A DNA stretch of 64,000 nucleotides from Ancrocorticia sp047501485 (GTDB lineage Bacteria > Actinomycetota > Actinomycetes > Actinomycetales > Actinomycetaceae). The notes under the pieces are model-generated. The model was given only the letters and a program-made list of their open reading frames with translations, had not been told where the DNA came from and did no database searches. Within the stretch, counting starts at the first letter, position 1, and the number at the start of each line of letters is the position of its first letter. A program made the position numbers and the translations under genes. The stretch spans positions 74,357 to 138,356 of the forward strand of contig JAZDRN010000006.1 of the NCBI GenBank assembly GCA_047501485.1, read 5' to 3'. Of this stretch, positions 33,781-42,677 are shown in pieces.

Positions 33781-35261
33781 GATTGCCGTATGGCGTGAAA
33801 ACGTTCGAAGATCTGGGCGACGAACTCGTCGTTCCAGATGCCGGCGAAGTAGAGCACGTCGGCCACGGAGATTCGTTTGCGCATCAATCGTGCGTTGGCG
33901 AATGCCCATCGCGCCTGCTCCTCCGGGATTCCGGGGGTCACCTCCTCGAAGGAGAGCGGATGACCGGCCGCCGCGAGCGCGGCCATGAACTCCTCGGGTT
34001 TCGCGAGGTAGCCCGCGAGTTCGGCGCGATGGCTCGGCCACAGCCTCTGGAATCGAGAGACGGCCTCCGCGTGGGCCGTCCAGGCCTCGAGTTTCTGGCG
34101 ATAGTCGGACCAGCATTCGCGCCATGCAGCGCCCGTCGAGTCGATCGGCCCGAAGGTGCGCCTCACGGTAGCCTTCTCCGCCTCCAGGTCCAGGCCGTCC
34201 GAAAGCGAGCGGAAATGGAGCGCCTCCACGTCAACGGTCTCGATGAGGTGCTCGAAGGCTATGAGCACCAGGGCGGTTGCCAGACCGCACTGGGACCCAT
34301 GGTTACCGATGGCCCGGCCGAAATGCTCGGCGCCCAGATCGAGCATGTGGCTGGTGACGTGCTCGAGCCCGGACAGCGGTGCCGATTCTCCCGCGAACGT
34401 CATGGCCAGCCCGCATGCGGACAGATCGAGGGAGAGGACCTCGGCCCCTGCCACGCCCGGATCGGCCAATGCGGGGTCATGCCGCAACAGCCTCTCCTTG
34501 CTTTCGGCGACGACGAGCGCTGCGACCGGTTCCCACGAGCCCACGTCCAGCATGTTCGCCAGCCGATAGTCCGCGATCGAGGAGGCGGCGACCGAGGCAT
34601 CGCCGATACCGCCGAGCGTGTACTCGCGCGGGGCCTGCGAGAGCAAGGTCGTGTCCAAGACGAGCCGATCCGGCAGGCGCGACGGCACGGTTCGTTTGAC
34701 CCCGCCGGTCGTCACAACGGCCAGGCCGGAGGTGAAGGCGCAGACGGAGTTCGCGGTCTGAATAACAGTCAGGCTGAGCCTATTGCCCGTTTCCCGCTCG
34801 AATTCGTACACGGCGTGCTTGGTGACGTCGGTGGCCGTACCCGATCCCAGCACCACCACAGGCGCATCCGCCCGAAGGTGCTCGCGGACGGTCACGATCT
34901 GGTCGGGCGTCGTGTGCAGCTCGTGGCCCTCGCTCGCGGCGAGCATGATCACCGTGCAGTCGGTCCCCGCCGCTTGGAGGGCGGCGACGACCATGGGTTT
35001 CACCGCCTCTTGGTCGCGAAGGATCTCCGTGCCGTCGCACACGAGGATGAGCTCGCCGGGGGCGGCACCCCCGGGACTGATCGCCGCAACCGGATCGTCC
35101 AGCAACCGCTCCCCGATCCGGATGGTCGAAAGGTCCAGGGTTCTGTCGCGCCCGCTCATCTCGCTCACCCGCGCGTAGAAGGTCGCGAGGTCGCCGGGGT
35201 TCAAAGCGATGGACTCGTGGGGCTCGCGAGGGCTGCGCTGCTCGTCATTGAGACGCTTCAT
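33765..35261 (-). CDS. sn-glycerol-1-phosphate dehydrogenase-like protein (long form)
   Basis: 498 residues of the iron-containing alcohol dehydrogenase / glycerol-1-phosphate dehydrogenase (EgsA/AraM) superfamily. NAD-binding segment VVLGSGTATDVTKHA, substrate region TANSVCAFTSGLAV, and metal ligands in GIGDASVAASS, GLEHVTSHMLDL and GNHGSQCGLATA. The family reduces dihydroxyacetone phosphate to sn-glycerol 1-phosphate or the reverse; related members act on other polyol phosphates. It is longer than AraM (about 395 residues), mainly at the C-terminus. It sits between the FGGY kinase and the GlpD-like gene, all leftward. Confidence 0.8.
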   Translation of the reverse strand: MKRLNDEQRSPREPHESIALNPGDLATFYARVSEMSGRDRTLDLSTIRIGERLLDDPVAAISPGGAAPGELILVCDGTEILRDQEAVKPMVVAALQAAGTDCTVIMLAASEGHELHTTPDQIVTVREHLRADAPVVVLGSGTATDVTKHAVYEFERETGNRLSLTVIQTANSVCAFTSGLAVVTTGGVKRTVPSRLPDRLVLDTTLLSQAPREYTLGGIGDASVAASSIADYRLANMLDVGSWEPVAALVVAESKERLLRHDPALADPGVAGAEVLSLDLSACGLAMTFAGESAPLSGLEHVTSHMLDLGAEHFGRAIGNHGSQCGLATALVLIAFEHLIETVDVEALHFRSLSDGLDLEAEKATVRRTFGPIDSTGAAWRECWSDYRQKLEAWTAHAEAVSRFQRLWPSHRAELAGYLAKPEEFMAALAAAGHPLSFEEVTPGIPEEQARWAFANARLMRKRISVADVLYFAGIWNDEFVAQIFERFHAIRQSINTK

Positions 35262-35291
35262 TCTGCTCTCTTTCCTTCTTCGGGCTTGCTC

Positions 35292-36908
35292 TCAGCCGCG
35301 CCCGGGCCGATGATCTTCCACGAGCTGGCGATACGCGGCAATCTCTTGCGTGCGGAATTCGTCCGTCCAGCCGAGTAGTCCGCCCAGCACCCGGGCGATG
35401 TCGTCGATCTGCTCCAGCCCGCCGTCGCCGTCCCAGAAGAAGATTCCGGTGCGCCGCACCATCAGGTCGTCCAGCCTGCCGACCATCTCCTCGGCCACCA
35501 GGTATTCGATCTCGGCGACGGTCAGGCCGCGCACCCCGAATTCGCGGCGGCTGGCCGCATTCGCCTTCCAGTTCTCCAGCAGTTTGGCGGCGTTTGATCC
35601 GTAGCGCCTGATCCAGGCTTTGGCGACGTCGTCGGGAACGCCTACTTTGGCACAGGCCCAGGAGATGTGGGGAAGCTGGTTCATCCGGGAGCCGGGCAGG
35701 GCGGTCGTGGATGCACGTCCCTTCGTTCTCTTGCGGCCCAGGGCCTCTTCCGCGGCATTCACGAACTGCTTGGCCATCAGGCGGCTACTGGTCAGCTTCC
35801 CGCCAGAGATGGTCAGCAGGCCCGTGGGCCCGACTGAGATCTCGTGCTCGCGCGAGGTGTTGCTCGTCGTCGTTCCCGGGGCCGGAGCAACAAGCGGGCG
35901 CAACCCCGCCCACGAACCGACGATATGGGACTCGTCGAGCTTCGCCTCGGGAATCGTATGGTTCGCGACGTTGAGCAGGTATCTGATGTCGCTCTCGTCC
36001 GGTCGGACATCGTCCGGATCGCCGGTGTAGTCGGTGTCCGTGGTTCCGATGTAGACGACGTCCTCCTCCAACGACGGCGTCGGCCACACCACGCGGTTGT
36101 CATCCGGAGAACGCAGGAAAACAGCCGTGTTCAACGGGAAGTCCCTCTTCTTCACGACGATGTGCACGCCCTTGGTGGGGCGCAGCTCGTGCGTGGTCTT
36201 CGTATGCTCGAACGCGCGCGTGCGGTCCGTCCACGGCCCGGTGGCATTGAGAATCTGGTGGCCGTGCGCCTCAAACTCCTCGCCGGTGAGACTGTCGCGC
36301 ACCGTGACTCCTCGCGCCTTGCCGTTCTCCAGGATCAGGCCGGTCACCTCCGCGTGATTCATCAGAACGGCTCCTGCTTCCGCCGCGCCCTTGGCGTTGT
36401 CGAGCGTGAAGCGGGCGTCGTCAGTGAAGACGTCGTAGTACATTCCGGCACCCTTGAGCCCCTGCGCATTCAGGTGCGGTTCGCGCTCCAGCACCTGACG
36501 TGGATTGAGCATCTTGTGGCGTCGCTTCAACCACTCACCGGAGGCGACGTCATAGAACGTCAACCCCAGATTGAGGAGCCACTTGGGCTCGGGGTAGCCG
36601 TTGTAGAGGAGATAGAGGAAGGGCCGGACCTCCGTGAGGTGCGGTGCCAGCTTGATCGCTCGCTCCCGCTCGCGCAGTGACTCCGCAACCAACTTGAACT
36701 GGTAGGTCTCCAGGTACCGCAGTCCTCCATGGATCAGCTTCGAGGAACGGCTTGAGGTGCCGGAAGCGAAGTCATCCTTCTCCAACAGGAGAACGCTGAG
36801 TCCGCGCAGTGCCGCATCGCGGGCGGTCGCGCTTCCTGTGACGCCTCCGCCGATGACGATCAGGTCGAAAAGAGTATTGCTTACCGTCTGTGGATTTGCT
36901 CTAAGCAT
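35292..36908 (-). CDS. GlpD-like FAD-dependent glycerol-3-phosphate dehydrogenase / polyol-phosphate oxidase
   Basis: 538 residues. FAD-binding Rossmann motif IVIGGGVTGSATARDAA, then SGTSSRSSKLIHGGLRYLE, the signature of GlpD/GlpO. ATGPWTDR and the C-terminal GlpD domain with RYGSNA follow. It oxidises a polyol phosphate at the membrane and passes electrons to quinone. In the erythritol operon of other bacteria a GlpD homologue (EryB) acts on erythritol phosphate, so the substrate here may not be glycerol 3-phosphate. The open frame extends 77 codons upstream, but the conserved start is at 36908. Confidence 0.85.
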   Translation of the reverse strand: MLRANPQTVSNTLFDLIVIGGGVTGSATARDAALRGLSVLLLEKDDFASGTSSRSSKLIHGGLRYLETYQFKLVAESLRERERAIKLAPHLTEVRPFLYLLYNGYPEPKWLLNLGLTFYDVASGEWLKRRHKMLNPRQVLEREPHLNAQGLKGAGMYYDVFTDDARFTLDNAKGAAEAGAVLMNHAEVTGLILENGKARGVTVRDSLTGEEFEAHGHQILNATGPWTDRTRAFEHTKTTHELRPTKGVHIVVKKRDFPLNTAVFLRSPDDNRVVWPTPSLEEDVVYIGTTDTDYTGDPDDVRPDESDIRYLLNVANHTIPEAKLDESHIVGSWAGLRPLVAPAPGTTTSNTSREHEISVGPTGLLTISGGKLTSSRLMAKQFVNAAEEALGRKRTKGRASTTALPGSRMNQLPHISWACAKVGVPDDVAKAWIRRYGSNAAKLLENWKANAASRREFGVRGLTVAEIEYLVAEEMVGRLDDLMVRRTGIFFWDGDGGLEQIDDIARVLGGLLGWTDEFRTQEIAAYRQLVEDHRPGRG

Positions 36909-36981
36909 CTTTGCCTTCTTCGATGCCGTCTTCTCGCCGCGGCAGCCATTTGGCTTCACCCGAACGACGACGGCGTACAGA

Positions 36982-38379
36982 TCAGAGTCCGAGTTTTCCG
37001 GGATTGAGGATTCCCTCCGGATCCAGTGCCGCCTTGAGCTTCTCGAGCACGAGGTGGGCCGATCCCAGCGAGCGCCGAGAGTACGGGGAACGTGCCAGTC
37101 CACCGCCGTGGTGATGCGAGAGCTCTGCGCCGTGTTCAAGGCAGATGTCCATCGCCGTCGCCCAGATGTCCTGGAGCCGGGTGACTGCCTTGACGTCGTC
37201 GTCGACCTTCCCGAACAGGATGACGTACATAGAGGTGCCCTGCGGGTATACGTGTGAGAAGTGTACGAGCACCTCGTCGGTCAGGGGCGTGAGCGCGGCT
37301 TTGAGGGCCTCGTAGAGATCCTCGATGCTGTCCCAGTTGTGGGCTACCTCGATGGTCTCGGCGAAACCGCCGTCGATATCCAGTTGATTCTCCACCGAGG
37401 AGAAGTCGAATCTGCGTCCCATCCATCCCTCGGCGCCAGCCGGCCCGATCGCGTGCGCTCCCCTGGCCTCGGCCACGGAGCTGACGTAGTCGAATTCGGC
37501 CTTGGCCAGCGGGCTCACGCCGCGGCTTCCGAGGAAGAGGATGGGCGTGGACACCGTGGGATCCTGCATCGCGTGGCGGGCCTCGTCCGTGTCGTAGAAG
37601 CGCAGGAGGAATGGGCGAACACCGGCTGCCGTGATGTCTCGCATGATCGCGAGGCCGTCGCTCACCGTGGGCACGGTGAATGTCTCGAGGAGCTGTTCCT
37701 GGGGCAGCGGGAAGATCTTGAGGGTCACCTCCGTGATGACGCCCAGGGTGCCCTCCGAGCCGATGAAGACCTTGCGCAGGTCCGGGCCCATGGCGGCTCG
37801 GGGCGAGGCCTTGAGTTCGACGGTCTCGCCCGTGGCCAGGATGGCCTTGTATCCCACCGCGAGGTCCTCGATCCCGCCGTACATGGAGGAGAACTGGCCG
37901 GTGGCCAGCGTGGCCAGCCATCCGCCGACGGACGAGCGGTACAACGACTGCGGGGAGTGCCCCGTCGTGTAGCCCTGCTTCTGGAGTTCGTCTTCGAGCT
38001 TGCCGCCGTTGTAGCTGGCGGTCGCGGTCACGGTGAGGTTCGTGGTATTGACGCTGTAGCTGGCTGGGACCCCGGAGAGATCGAGGACGATCCCTCCCCG
38101 GGTTGGTAGAGGCTGGCCCGTCACCGAGGAGCCCAGGGCACGGACCGTCACCGGTGTTCCATGTTCCGTTGCGATGCGAAGCACCTCGGGTACCGCGTCC
38201 ATCGTGGTCGGCCGAACGAGGATGTCCCCCCTATTCGCGTGCTGGCCGATGCGCGCCTGCTTGGTGGACAGGGGCCAGGTGTCGTGGCTCGTTGCATCCA
38301 AGTCCTCTTCACGGGTGCTCACCGCATCCGCTCCGAGAACCTCGGTCAGCTCATCCACGACGTCAAGATTGGCACTCAA
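36982..38379 (-). CDS. FAD-binding oxidase of the GlcD / alkylglycerone-phosphate-synthase type
   Basis: 465 residues, VAO/PCMH flavoprotein. The FAD domain has VRPTTMDAVPEVL, VRALGSSVTGQPLP, YRSSVGGWLATLA and FIGSEGTLGVITEVTLK. The C-terminal cap ends with HHHGGGLARSPY, which matches the His-rich active-site loop of alkyldihydroxyacetonephosphate synthases and glycolate/lactate oxidases. First gene of the leftward operon, with a palindrome 43 bases upstream. Whether it oxidises a hydroxy acid derived from the polyol or acts on a glycerone phosphate is open. Confidence 0.82.
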   Translation of the reverse strand: MSANLDVVDELTEVLGADAVSTREEDLDATSHDTWPLSTKQARIGQHANRGDILVRPTTMDAVPEVLRIATEHGTPVTVRALGSSVTGQPLPTRGGIVLDLSGVPASYSVNTTNLTVTATASYNGGKLEDELQKQGYTTGHSPQSLYRSSVGGWLATLATGQFSSMYGGIEDLAVGYKAILATGETVELKASPRAAMGPDLRKVFIGSEGTLGVITEVTLKIFPLPQEQLLETFTVPTVSDGLAIMRDITAAGVRPFLLRFYDTDEARHAMQDPTVSTPILFLGSRGVSPLAKAEFDYVSSVAEARGAHAIGPAGAEGWMGRRFDFSSVENQLDIDGGFAETIEVAHNWDSIEDLYEALKAALTPLTDEVLVHFSHVYPQGTSMYVILFGKVDDDVKAVTRLQDIWATAMDICLEHGAELSHHHGGGLARSPYSRRSLGSAHLVLEKLKAALDPEGILNPGKLGL

Positions 38380-38421
38380 AGGGGTCTCCTCTTGCTCTTC
38401 TGTTCTTCAGCGAACTTTTCC

Positions 38422-38443
38422 AGTACTCCGTTTTTGGAGTACT
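38422..38443. promoter_or_regulatory. Candidate operator of the leftward polyol operon
   Basis: AGTACTCC-GTTTTT-GGAGTACT is a perfect 8-bp inverted repeat, 43 bases upstream of the first gene (start 38379) in a short AT-richer island. It is placed as expected for a repressor site. The encoded YhfZ-type protein is the obvious candidate regulator. Confidence 0.55.
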
Positions 38444-38629
38444 CTGATTCTGTACTATTACAGAGATAGGGTGGCCTGTCAATGGCCCAGGAGGAGATGA
38501 TCGGAAGTAGCCGGGAAGCGGAGCATCCCTCGATCACCGTCGGTTGGAAGAGGCACCGGGGGCGATCGGCCGCCCAAACCCTGTGTTTTCGCAGCTAGAC
38601 TGGTATGCAAACGATGATCGGAGAATCAA

Positions 38630-39427
38630 GTGCAGGTCTTAGGACATGAAATCTCGGCTGTGGCCATCGACATCGACGGAACAATGGCCGCAACCCTCGA
38701 CGTCAGCCGACAGGGCTTCGCGGTGTTGAAGCGTCTGACGGAAGCGGGAATCCCCGTCATCGTCATCACCGGCCGGTCCGAATCCGCCGCGCTGTCCATC
38801 GCGGATGAAGCCGGCATCACCGCGCCTGTCATCTCGTGCAACGGTTCGATGACAACCGACCCTGTCACCAGGGAACGCCTCGACGTGCATCCGATGGATC
38901 CCGAGGAGGTCGGCCGCATGCTGGAGCGAACCAAAGCCCTGGACTTACAGCCCTTCGTCTGGGATGTCGACGGGATCTGGACCGACCGTTACACCGAGGC
39001 CACACAGGAACTGGAGCACCGCAACTCCCAGAAGCTCATAGTGAGCGAGCCGCCTTCCTCGTGGGGCGAGGTCGTGAAGATAATGGTCTCCGCCGAACCG
39101 GAACATCTCGATTCCGTGCAGACCGGACTCGAGGACTTTCCGCAGCTTCAGCGCTGCCTGCCCAACTTCATGGAGGCCAGTGCGGCGGGGTTCAGCAAGT
39201 GGGCCGCGTTGAAGGCCGTCTTGGGACGTCTAGGGGTGGACCCCGCCAACGTACTGGGTTTCGGCGACGGCGACACCGACGTCGAGTGGCTCTCCGCCAT
39301 CGGGCTCCCCGTGGCAGTGGAGAACGCGGCAGAGGATGTCCACGCCATTGCGGCCCATACAATCGGCCACCACAGTGAGGATTCCGTGGCGGGCTTCTTG
39401 GAGGACGCGTTGGACGGCAAGCTCTAG
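38630..39427 (+). CDS. HAD-superfamily hydrolase, Cof type
   Basis: 265 residues. Motif I VAIDIDGTMA (Asp nucleophile), motif II VIVITGRSES, motif III Lys within FSKWAALKAV, motif IV GFGDGDTDVEWL. The C2B-type cap in between (residues about 85-185) is that of Cof/SPP-like sugar and polyol phosphatases. GGAG sits a few bases before the GTG start. It is divergent from the polyol operon with about 250 bases between them, which may mean a related substrate. Confidence 0.88.
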   Translation: MQVLGHEISAVAIDIDGTMAATLDVSRQGFAVLKRLTEAGIPVIVITGRSESAALSIADEAGITAPVISCNGSMTTDPVTRERLDVHPMDPEEVGRMLERTKALDLQPFVWDVDGIWTDRYTEATQELEHRNSQKLIVSEPPSSWGEVVKIMVSAEPEHLDSVQTGLEDFPQLQRCLPNFMEASAAGFSKWAALKAVLGRLGVDPANVLGFGDGDTDVEWLSAIGLPVAVENAAEDVHAIAAHTIGHHSEDSVAGFLEDALDGKL

Positions 39428-39452
39428 CCGGGGCGCGACCAGCCCCGGCTAG
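39424..39452. terminator. Hairpin between converging genes
   Basis: CTAGCCGGGGC and GCCCCGGCTAG form an 11-bp stem with a 7-base loop that includes the stop codon of the HAD gene. It ends transcription between the HAD gene and the converging FMN reductase gene. Confidence 0.75.
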
Positions 39453-39476
39453 AAAGCAAAAGCTCCGGCCGCGTAC

Positions 39477-40037
39477 TCAGCGCAGCGGCTTCAGAGCCTC
39501 TCCGAGCTTGACGATCTCGTCGAGCTGCAGTTTGAGGACATCGCGCTGCTGCTCGTTAGGCTCGAACTCGGCGTCGTCGGACAACTGCTTCTGTGGGAAG
39601 TTGATCTCGACGCTTCCCTTGGTCATGACCAGACCAAGGGCGCCCACGACAGGACGCAGCGCGGCCTGCGCACGGGTTCCGCCGGAATTGCCACCCCAGT
39701 TGACGAAGCCCACCGGCTTCCGGTTCCATTCCGCGTTCAAGTAGTCGAGCGCATTCTTGATGGCGGGTGCGTAGCTGTAGTTGTACTCGGGGAATGCCAG
39801 GATGAAACCGTCCGCGGCCTCGACGCGTTCGCTCCACTCGATCGTGTGCTGCTTGGTGTACTTCCTCAGACGAGGATGATTCGGTTCGTCCATCAGCGGC
39901 AGATCAAGCTCGGCCAGGTCGACGAAATCGACGTCGAAGCGACCATCGGCCTCAGCGGCCTTACGCACCCATTCGGCGATTGGAAGGCCGATTCGGCCTT
40001 CGCGGACGCTACCGACAATGATCATGAGTCGAGGCAT
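39477..40037 (-). CDS. NADPH-dependent FMN reductase family protein
   Basis: 186 residues, flavodoxin-like fold. IIVGSVREGRIGLPIAEW is the FMN phosphate loop, LPLMDEPNHP and GFILAFPEYNYSYAPAIKNALDYL the family signature. It reduces FMN, quinones or azo compounds with NADPH. Single gene with short leader; GGAGAAATA precedes the ATG. Confidence 0.92.
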   Translation of the reverse strand: MPRLMIIVGSVREGRIGLPIAEWVRKAAEADGRFDVDFVDLAELDLPLMDEPNHPRLRKYTKQHTIEWSERVEAADGFILAFPEYNYSYAPAIKNALDYLNAEWNRKPVGFVNWGGNSGGTRAQAALRPVVGALGLVMTKGSVEINFPQKQLSDDAEFEPNEQQRDVLKLQLDEIVKLGEALKPLR

Positions 40038-40241
40038 TATTTCTCCATTTCAACAACAAACCGCCGGCGATGAACCAGCCGTGTACCGTCCTATTTTCAC
40101 TCTGGAACGACGGCGACACCCAAAGCCTTCGCCAGAGGCTGAAGTCCCTTTGGCGGGCCTGACCGTTTTCCCGATCTTCGATAGGGTGAAATCGGTGGCG
40201 GCAATCACAACGCCATCACATCGATCAAGTAGGTGAAGACA

Positions 40242-41378
40242 ATGATCAACTATGAACTTCCCACGGTGGACGATCTCATTCGTCTGGGAGATCCACAGTT
40301 CCCAGCACTGACCATCTACATTTCCACCTCACCAACCGTCGAGGGCCGCGCCCTTGCGACTACGAGCGCCAAGAGCGCCGTCGACTCCGCGATCCGCACT
40401 CTCAAAGAGCAGGGGCATCCAGAAGATGTCCAGAAGCAGCTGCGCGACCAGTGGGCGAGTATCGCGGACGACCGCGACCTCTGGGGGCAACTCAAGAACT
40501 CCCTCGTCATCTTTCTCTCGCCCACCGTGGCTGAGGAATACGTGCTGCCCAATGACCTCGAGTCGCGCACAACACTCGGCACCCATTTCGACATCAGCCA
40601 GTTGGTGCGCGCGGTCACCACGCCACAGCACGCCTATGCCCTGACGATCTCGAGCTCCAGCTGGCGCCTCTGGCATGCCACGGAGACCAGCCGCGCCAGC
40701 GAGCTCCCACTGGCAGGGGACTACGCCGAGGACGCCGCCGAGGCCACCAACCGGGACAGCATCGGCGGCCGCCAGCATCGGCGCAAGCTCGTCGGCGACG
40801 AGGGCCAGAAGGTGCTGCTCGAACAGTATGCAAAGATCGTGGCCGATGCCGTGCGCGCCGAGCTCAACCGCCTCGATCCCAACGCTCGCCAACCGCTTTT
40901 CCTCTTCGGAAACGAGCCCCTGATTTCGATGATTCAGGACCAGGACCTGCCGTGGCATCAGGTCGTGGTGCCCGGGGCGGTCGACGATCTGAAGCCCGAT
41001 CAGATCGATGGCGCGATTCGCGAGCGCATCGGAGGCGTGACCTCGGCGTTGCTCAGCCAGCGTCTCGGGGAGATCGGCGACGGGTACTCGGCCGGCTTGG
41101 CCGTGACGGACCTTTCGGTTATCGCAAAGGCGACGACGGCGGGCGCCGTCCAGGCCCTCTACTACGATCTGGCAACGGACATTCGCGGCAGTTTCGACGA
41201 GACGACCGGCGAGATCTCCGTGAGCGAAGAAGGTGAGGAGGGCGACGACCTCCTCTCCCAGCTAGCGGTCGGGGTCCTGCGCGCCAACGGGGACGTCTAC
41301 GCCGTTCGCGACGAGGAGATCGACGCGGAGATCTGGAACGGGCGTTTCCTGGCTCAGCTGCGCTACGCGTTGGCCTGA
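40242..41378 (+). CDS. baeRF-family protein (bacterial archaeo-eukaryotic release-factor-like), family 11 type
   Basis: 378 residues. Opens with LTIYISTSPTVEGRALA and contains SWRLWHATETS, HRRKLVGDEGQKVLLEQYAKIVADAV and PLFLFGNEPLISMI, the arrangement of the eRF1-like / pelota-like fold in the bacterial baeRF families. These proteins are predicted ribosome- or RNA-associated stress factors and are mostly uncharacterised. AGTAGGTGAAG lies right before ATG 40242; the GTG at 40233 is possible but has no ribosome site. Confidence 0.7.
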   Translation: MINYELPTVDDLIRLGDPQFPALTIYISTSPTVEGRALATTSAKSAVDSAIRTLKEQGHPEDVQKQLRDQWASIADDRDLWGQLKNSLVIFLSPTVAEEYVLPNDLESRTTLGTHFDISQLVRAVTTPQHAYALTISSSSWRLWHATETSRASELPLAGDYAEDAAEATNRDSIGGRQHRRKLVGDEGQKVLLEQYAKIVADAVRAELNRLDPNARQPLFLFGNEPLISMIQDQDLPWHQVVVPGAVDDLKPDQIDGAIRERIGGVTSALLSQRLGEIGDGYSAGLAVTDLSVIAKATTAGAVQALYYDLATDIRGSFDETTGEISVSEEGEEGDDLLSQLAVGVLRANGDVYAVRDEEIDAEIWNGRFLAQLRYALA

Positions 41379-41443
41379 GCCGGGGCTAGGGGCTAGGTGG
41401 GGCGGCCACCGATTGACGAATGAAGCGTCCCCGGCCTGCCTTT

Positions 41444-41518
41444 CCGGTTGAGCGGGGTTACGGCTCTTGCCGGTTGAGTGGGGTTACAGCTTTTGCCAGT
41501 TGAGCGGGTTGACACCAG
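41444..41518. repeat. Three 26-bp tandem repeats before the MerR gene
   Basis: Units start at 41444, 41470 and 41496, each beginning CCGGTTGAG or CCAGTTGAG followed by (C/T)GGGGTTAC and a CTTTTG-like end; the third is partial. They end 80 bases before the MerR start, so they may be regulator-binding iterations. Confidence 0.7.
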
Positions 41519-41597
41519 TGCGCATTTCCCGACCCACAGGAGCCCGAAACCCCGGGAGATCACATCTTGCATCTGCCACTGTGTCAGGCTGTTGGCT

Positions 41598-42434
41598 ATG
41601 GGTATGGATCACGAGCAACAGGAATTGCTGCGCATCGGATTGTTCTCGACGCTCTCGCGGATCAGCGTGCGCATGCTGCGTCACTATCAGGAGCACGGGG
41701 TGTTGGCGCCCGCGTATATCGACCCGCACAGCGGGCACCGTTTCTACCAGCCGGAACAGCTCGAGCGCGCCCGGTTGATCGTGCAGCTGCGCGACGCGGG
41801 CTTCTCGATCGATGCGATTACCTCTGTCCTGAGCTCCATCACTGATCCTGCCAAGGTTGAGGCGGCCGTGGAGGACCAGCGCCGGGAATTGTCCCGCCGC
41901 CGGGAGGAACTCCACGGTCAGCTCGCCGCCTTGGGTCGCGTGAGTTCCATTCTGAGAGGACGCCCTGAAATGACAGATGTAAGAGTTGTGACCCTGCCGG
42001 AGATGACGTTGGCGAGTCTGCGCCGAGTCATCCCTACCTATGGAGACGAGGGGATCTTGTGGCAGGAGATGATGCCCCTGCTGGAGCGGTCGAAGGTGTC
42101 GTTTCCGGCGGGTGGGATATCGGGAGCGTCGTTCCACGATCCCGACTACCGTGAGAACGACGTCGACGTCGACGCCTGGATACAGGTCAGCGAACCGTTC
42201 GATCCTGCCGCTCCGCTGTCTTGCCGCATAGAACCCGAGCGGCGGGTAGTGATGGCGACCCTGCGCGGCGACTACTCGCAGATGCCCGACGTCACGGGTG
42301 CCATCGGCGCCTACATTGCCGAGCGTCGACTCCGCACCGGTCCGATGTTCAATATCTATCGGGTGAGCCCGGCACAGAACCCGGACCCCAGCACCTGGGT
42401 GACGGACGTGTGCTTCCCCATCGACGAGCAGTAA
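41598..42434 (+). CDS. MerR-family regulator with GyrI-like effector domain
   Basis: 278 residues. Winged-helix MerR N-terminus: LRIGLFSTLSRISVRMLRHYQEHGVL, HRFYQPEQLERARLIVQLRDAGFSI. A coiled coil follows (AVEDQRRELSRRREELHGQ), then a GyrI-like/SHS2 ligand domain from about residue 130 (VRVVTLPEMTLASLRRVIPTY) as in BmrR. It probably senses a hydrophobic drug-like molecule. No ribosome site is seen near either ATG (41598, 41604), so the transcript may be leaderless. Confidence 0.85.
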   Translation: MGMDHEQQELLRIGLFSTLSRISVRMLRHYQEHGVLAPAYIDPHSGHRFYQPEQLERARLIVQLRDAGFSIDAITSVLSSITDPAKVEAAVEDQRRELSRRREELHGQLAALGRVSSILRGRPEMTDVRVVTLPEMTLASLRRVIPTYGDEGILWQEMMPLLERSKVSFPAGGISGASFHDPDYRENDVDVDAWIQVSEPFDPAAPLSCRIEPERRVVMATLRGDYSQMPDVTGAIGAYIAERRLRTGPMFNIYRVSPAQNPDPSTWVTDVCFPIDEQ

Positions 42435-42464
42435 CGCCGGCAGCGCAAAGAGGCCACACATCGC

Positions 42465-42509
42465 GCGAGAGGCCACACATCCGACATGCCCGTAGGTGTG
42501 GCCTCTCGC
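42465..42509. terminator. 14-bp hairpin after the MerR gene
   Basis: GCGAGAGGCCACAC pairs with GTGTGGCCTCTCGC around a 17-base loop. A related sequence, AAGAGGCCACACATCGC, stands just before it (42449-42465), so this block may be a small duplication. Confidence 0.65.
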
Positions 42510-42677
42510 CAGAACCGTGACCTCTCCACAAGAGCCCAGGACCAGGCCTCCACGCGGACACTCAGTACCGAGCCCCAGGCCCCTCGCAACCATCCCGCTA
42601 GGAAGTCAGTTACCCCTCAACCCGGCGGGTGTATCGCGTAGGATGTGGGAAACCGTCGATTGCAAGGAGGCAATCCC

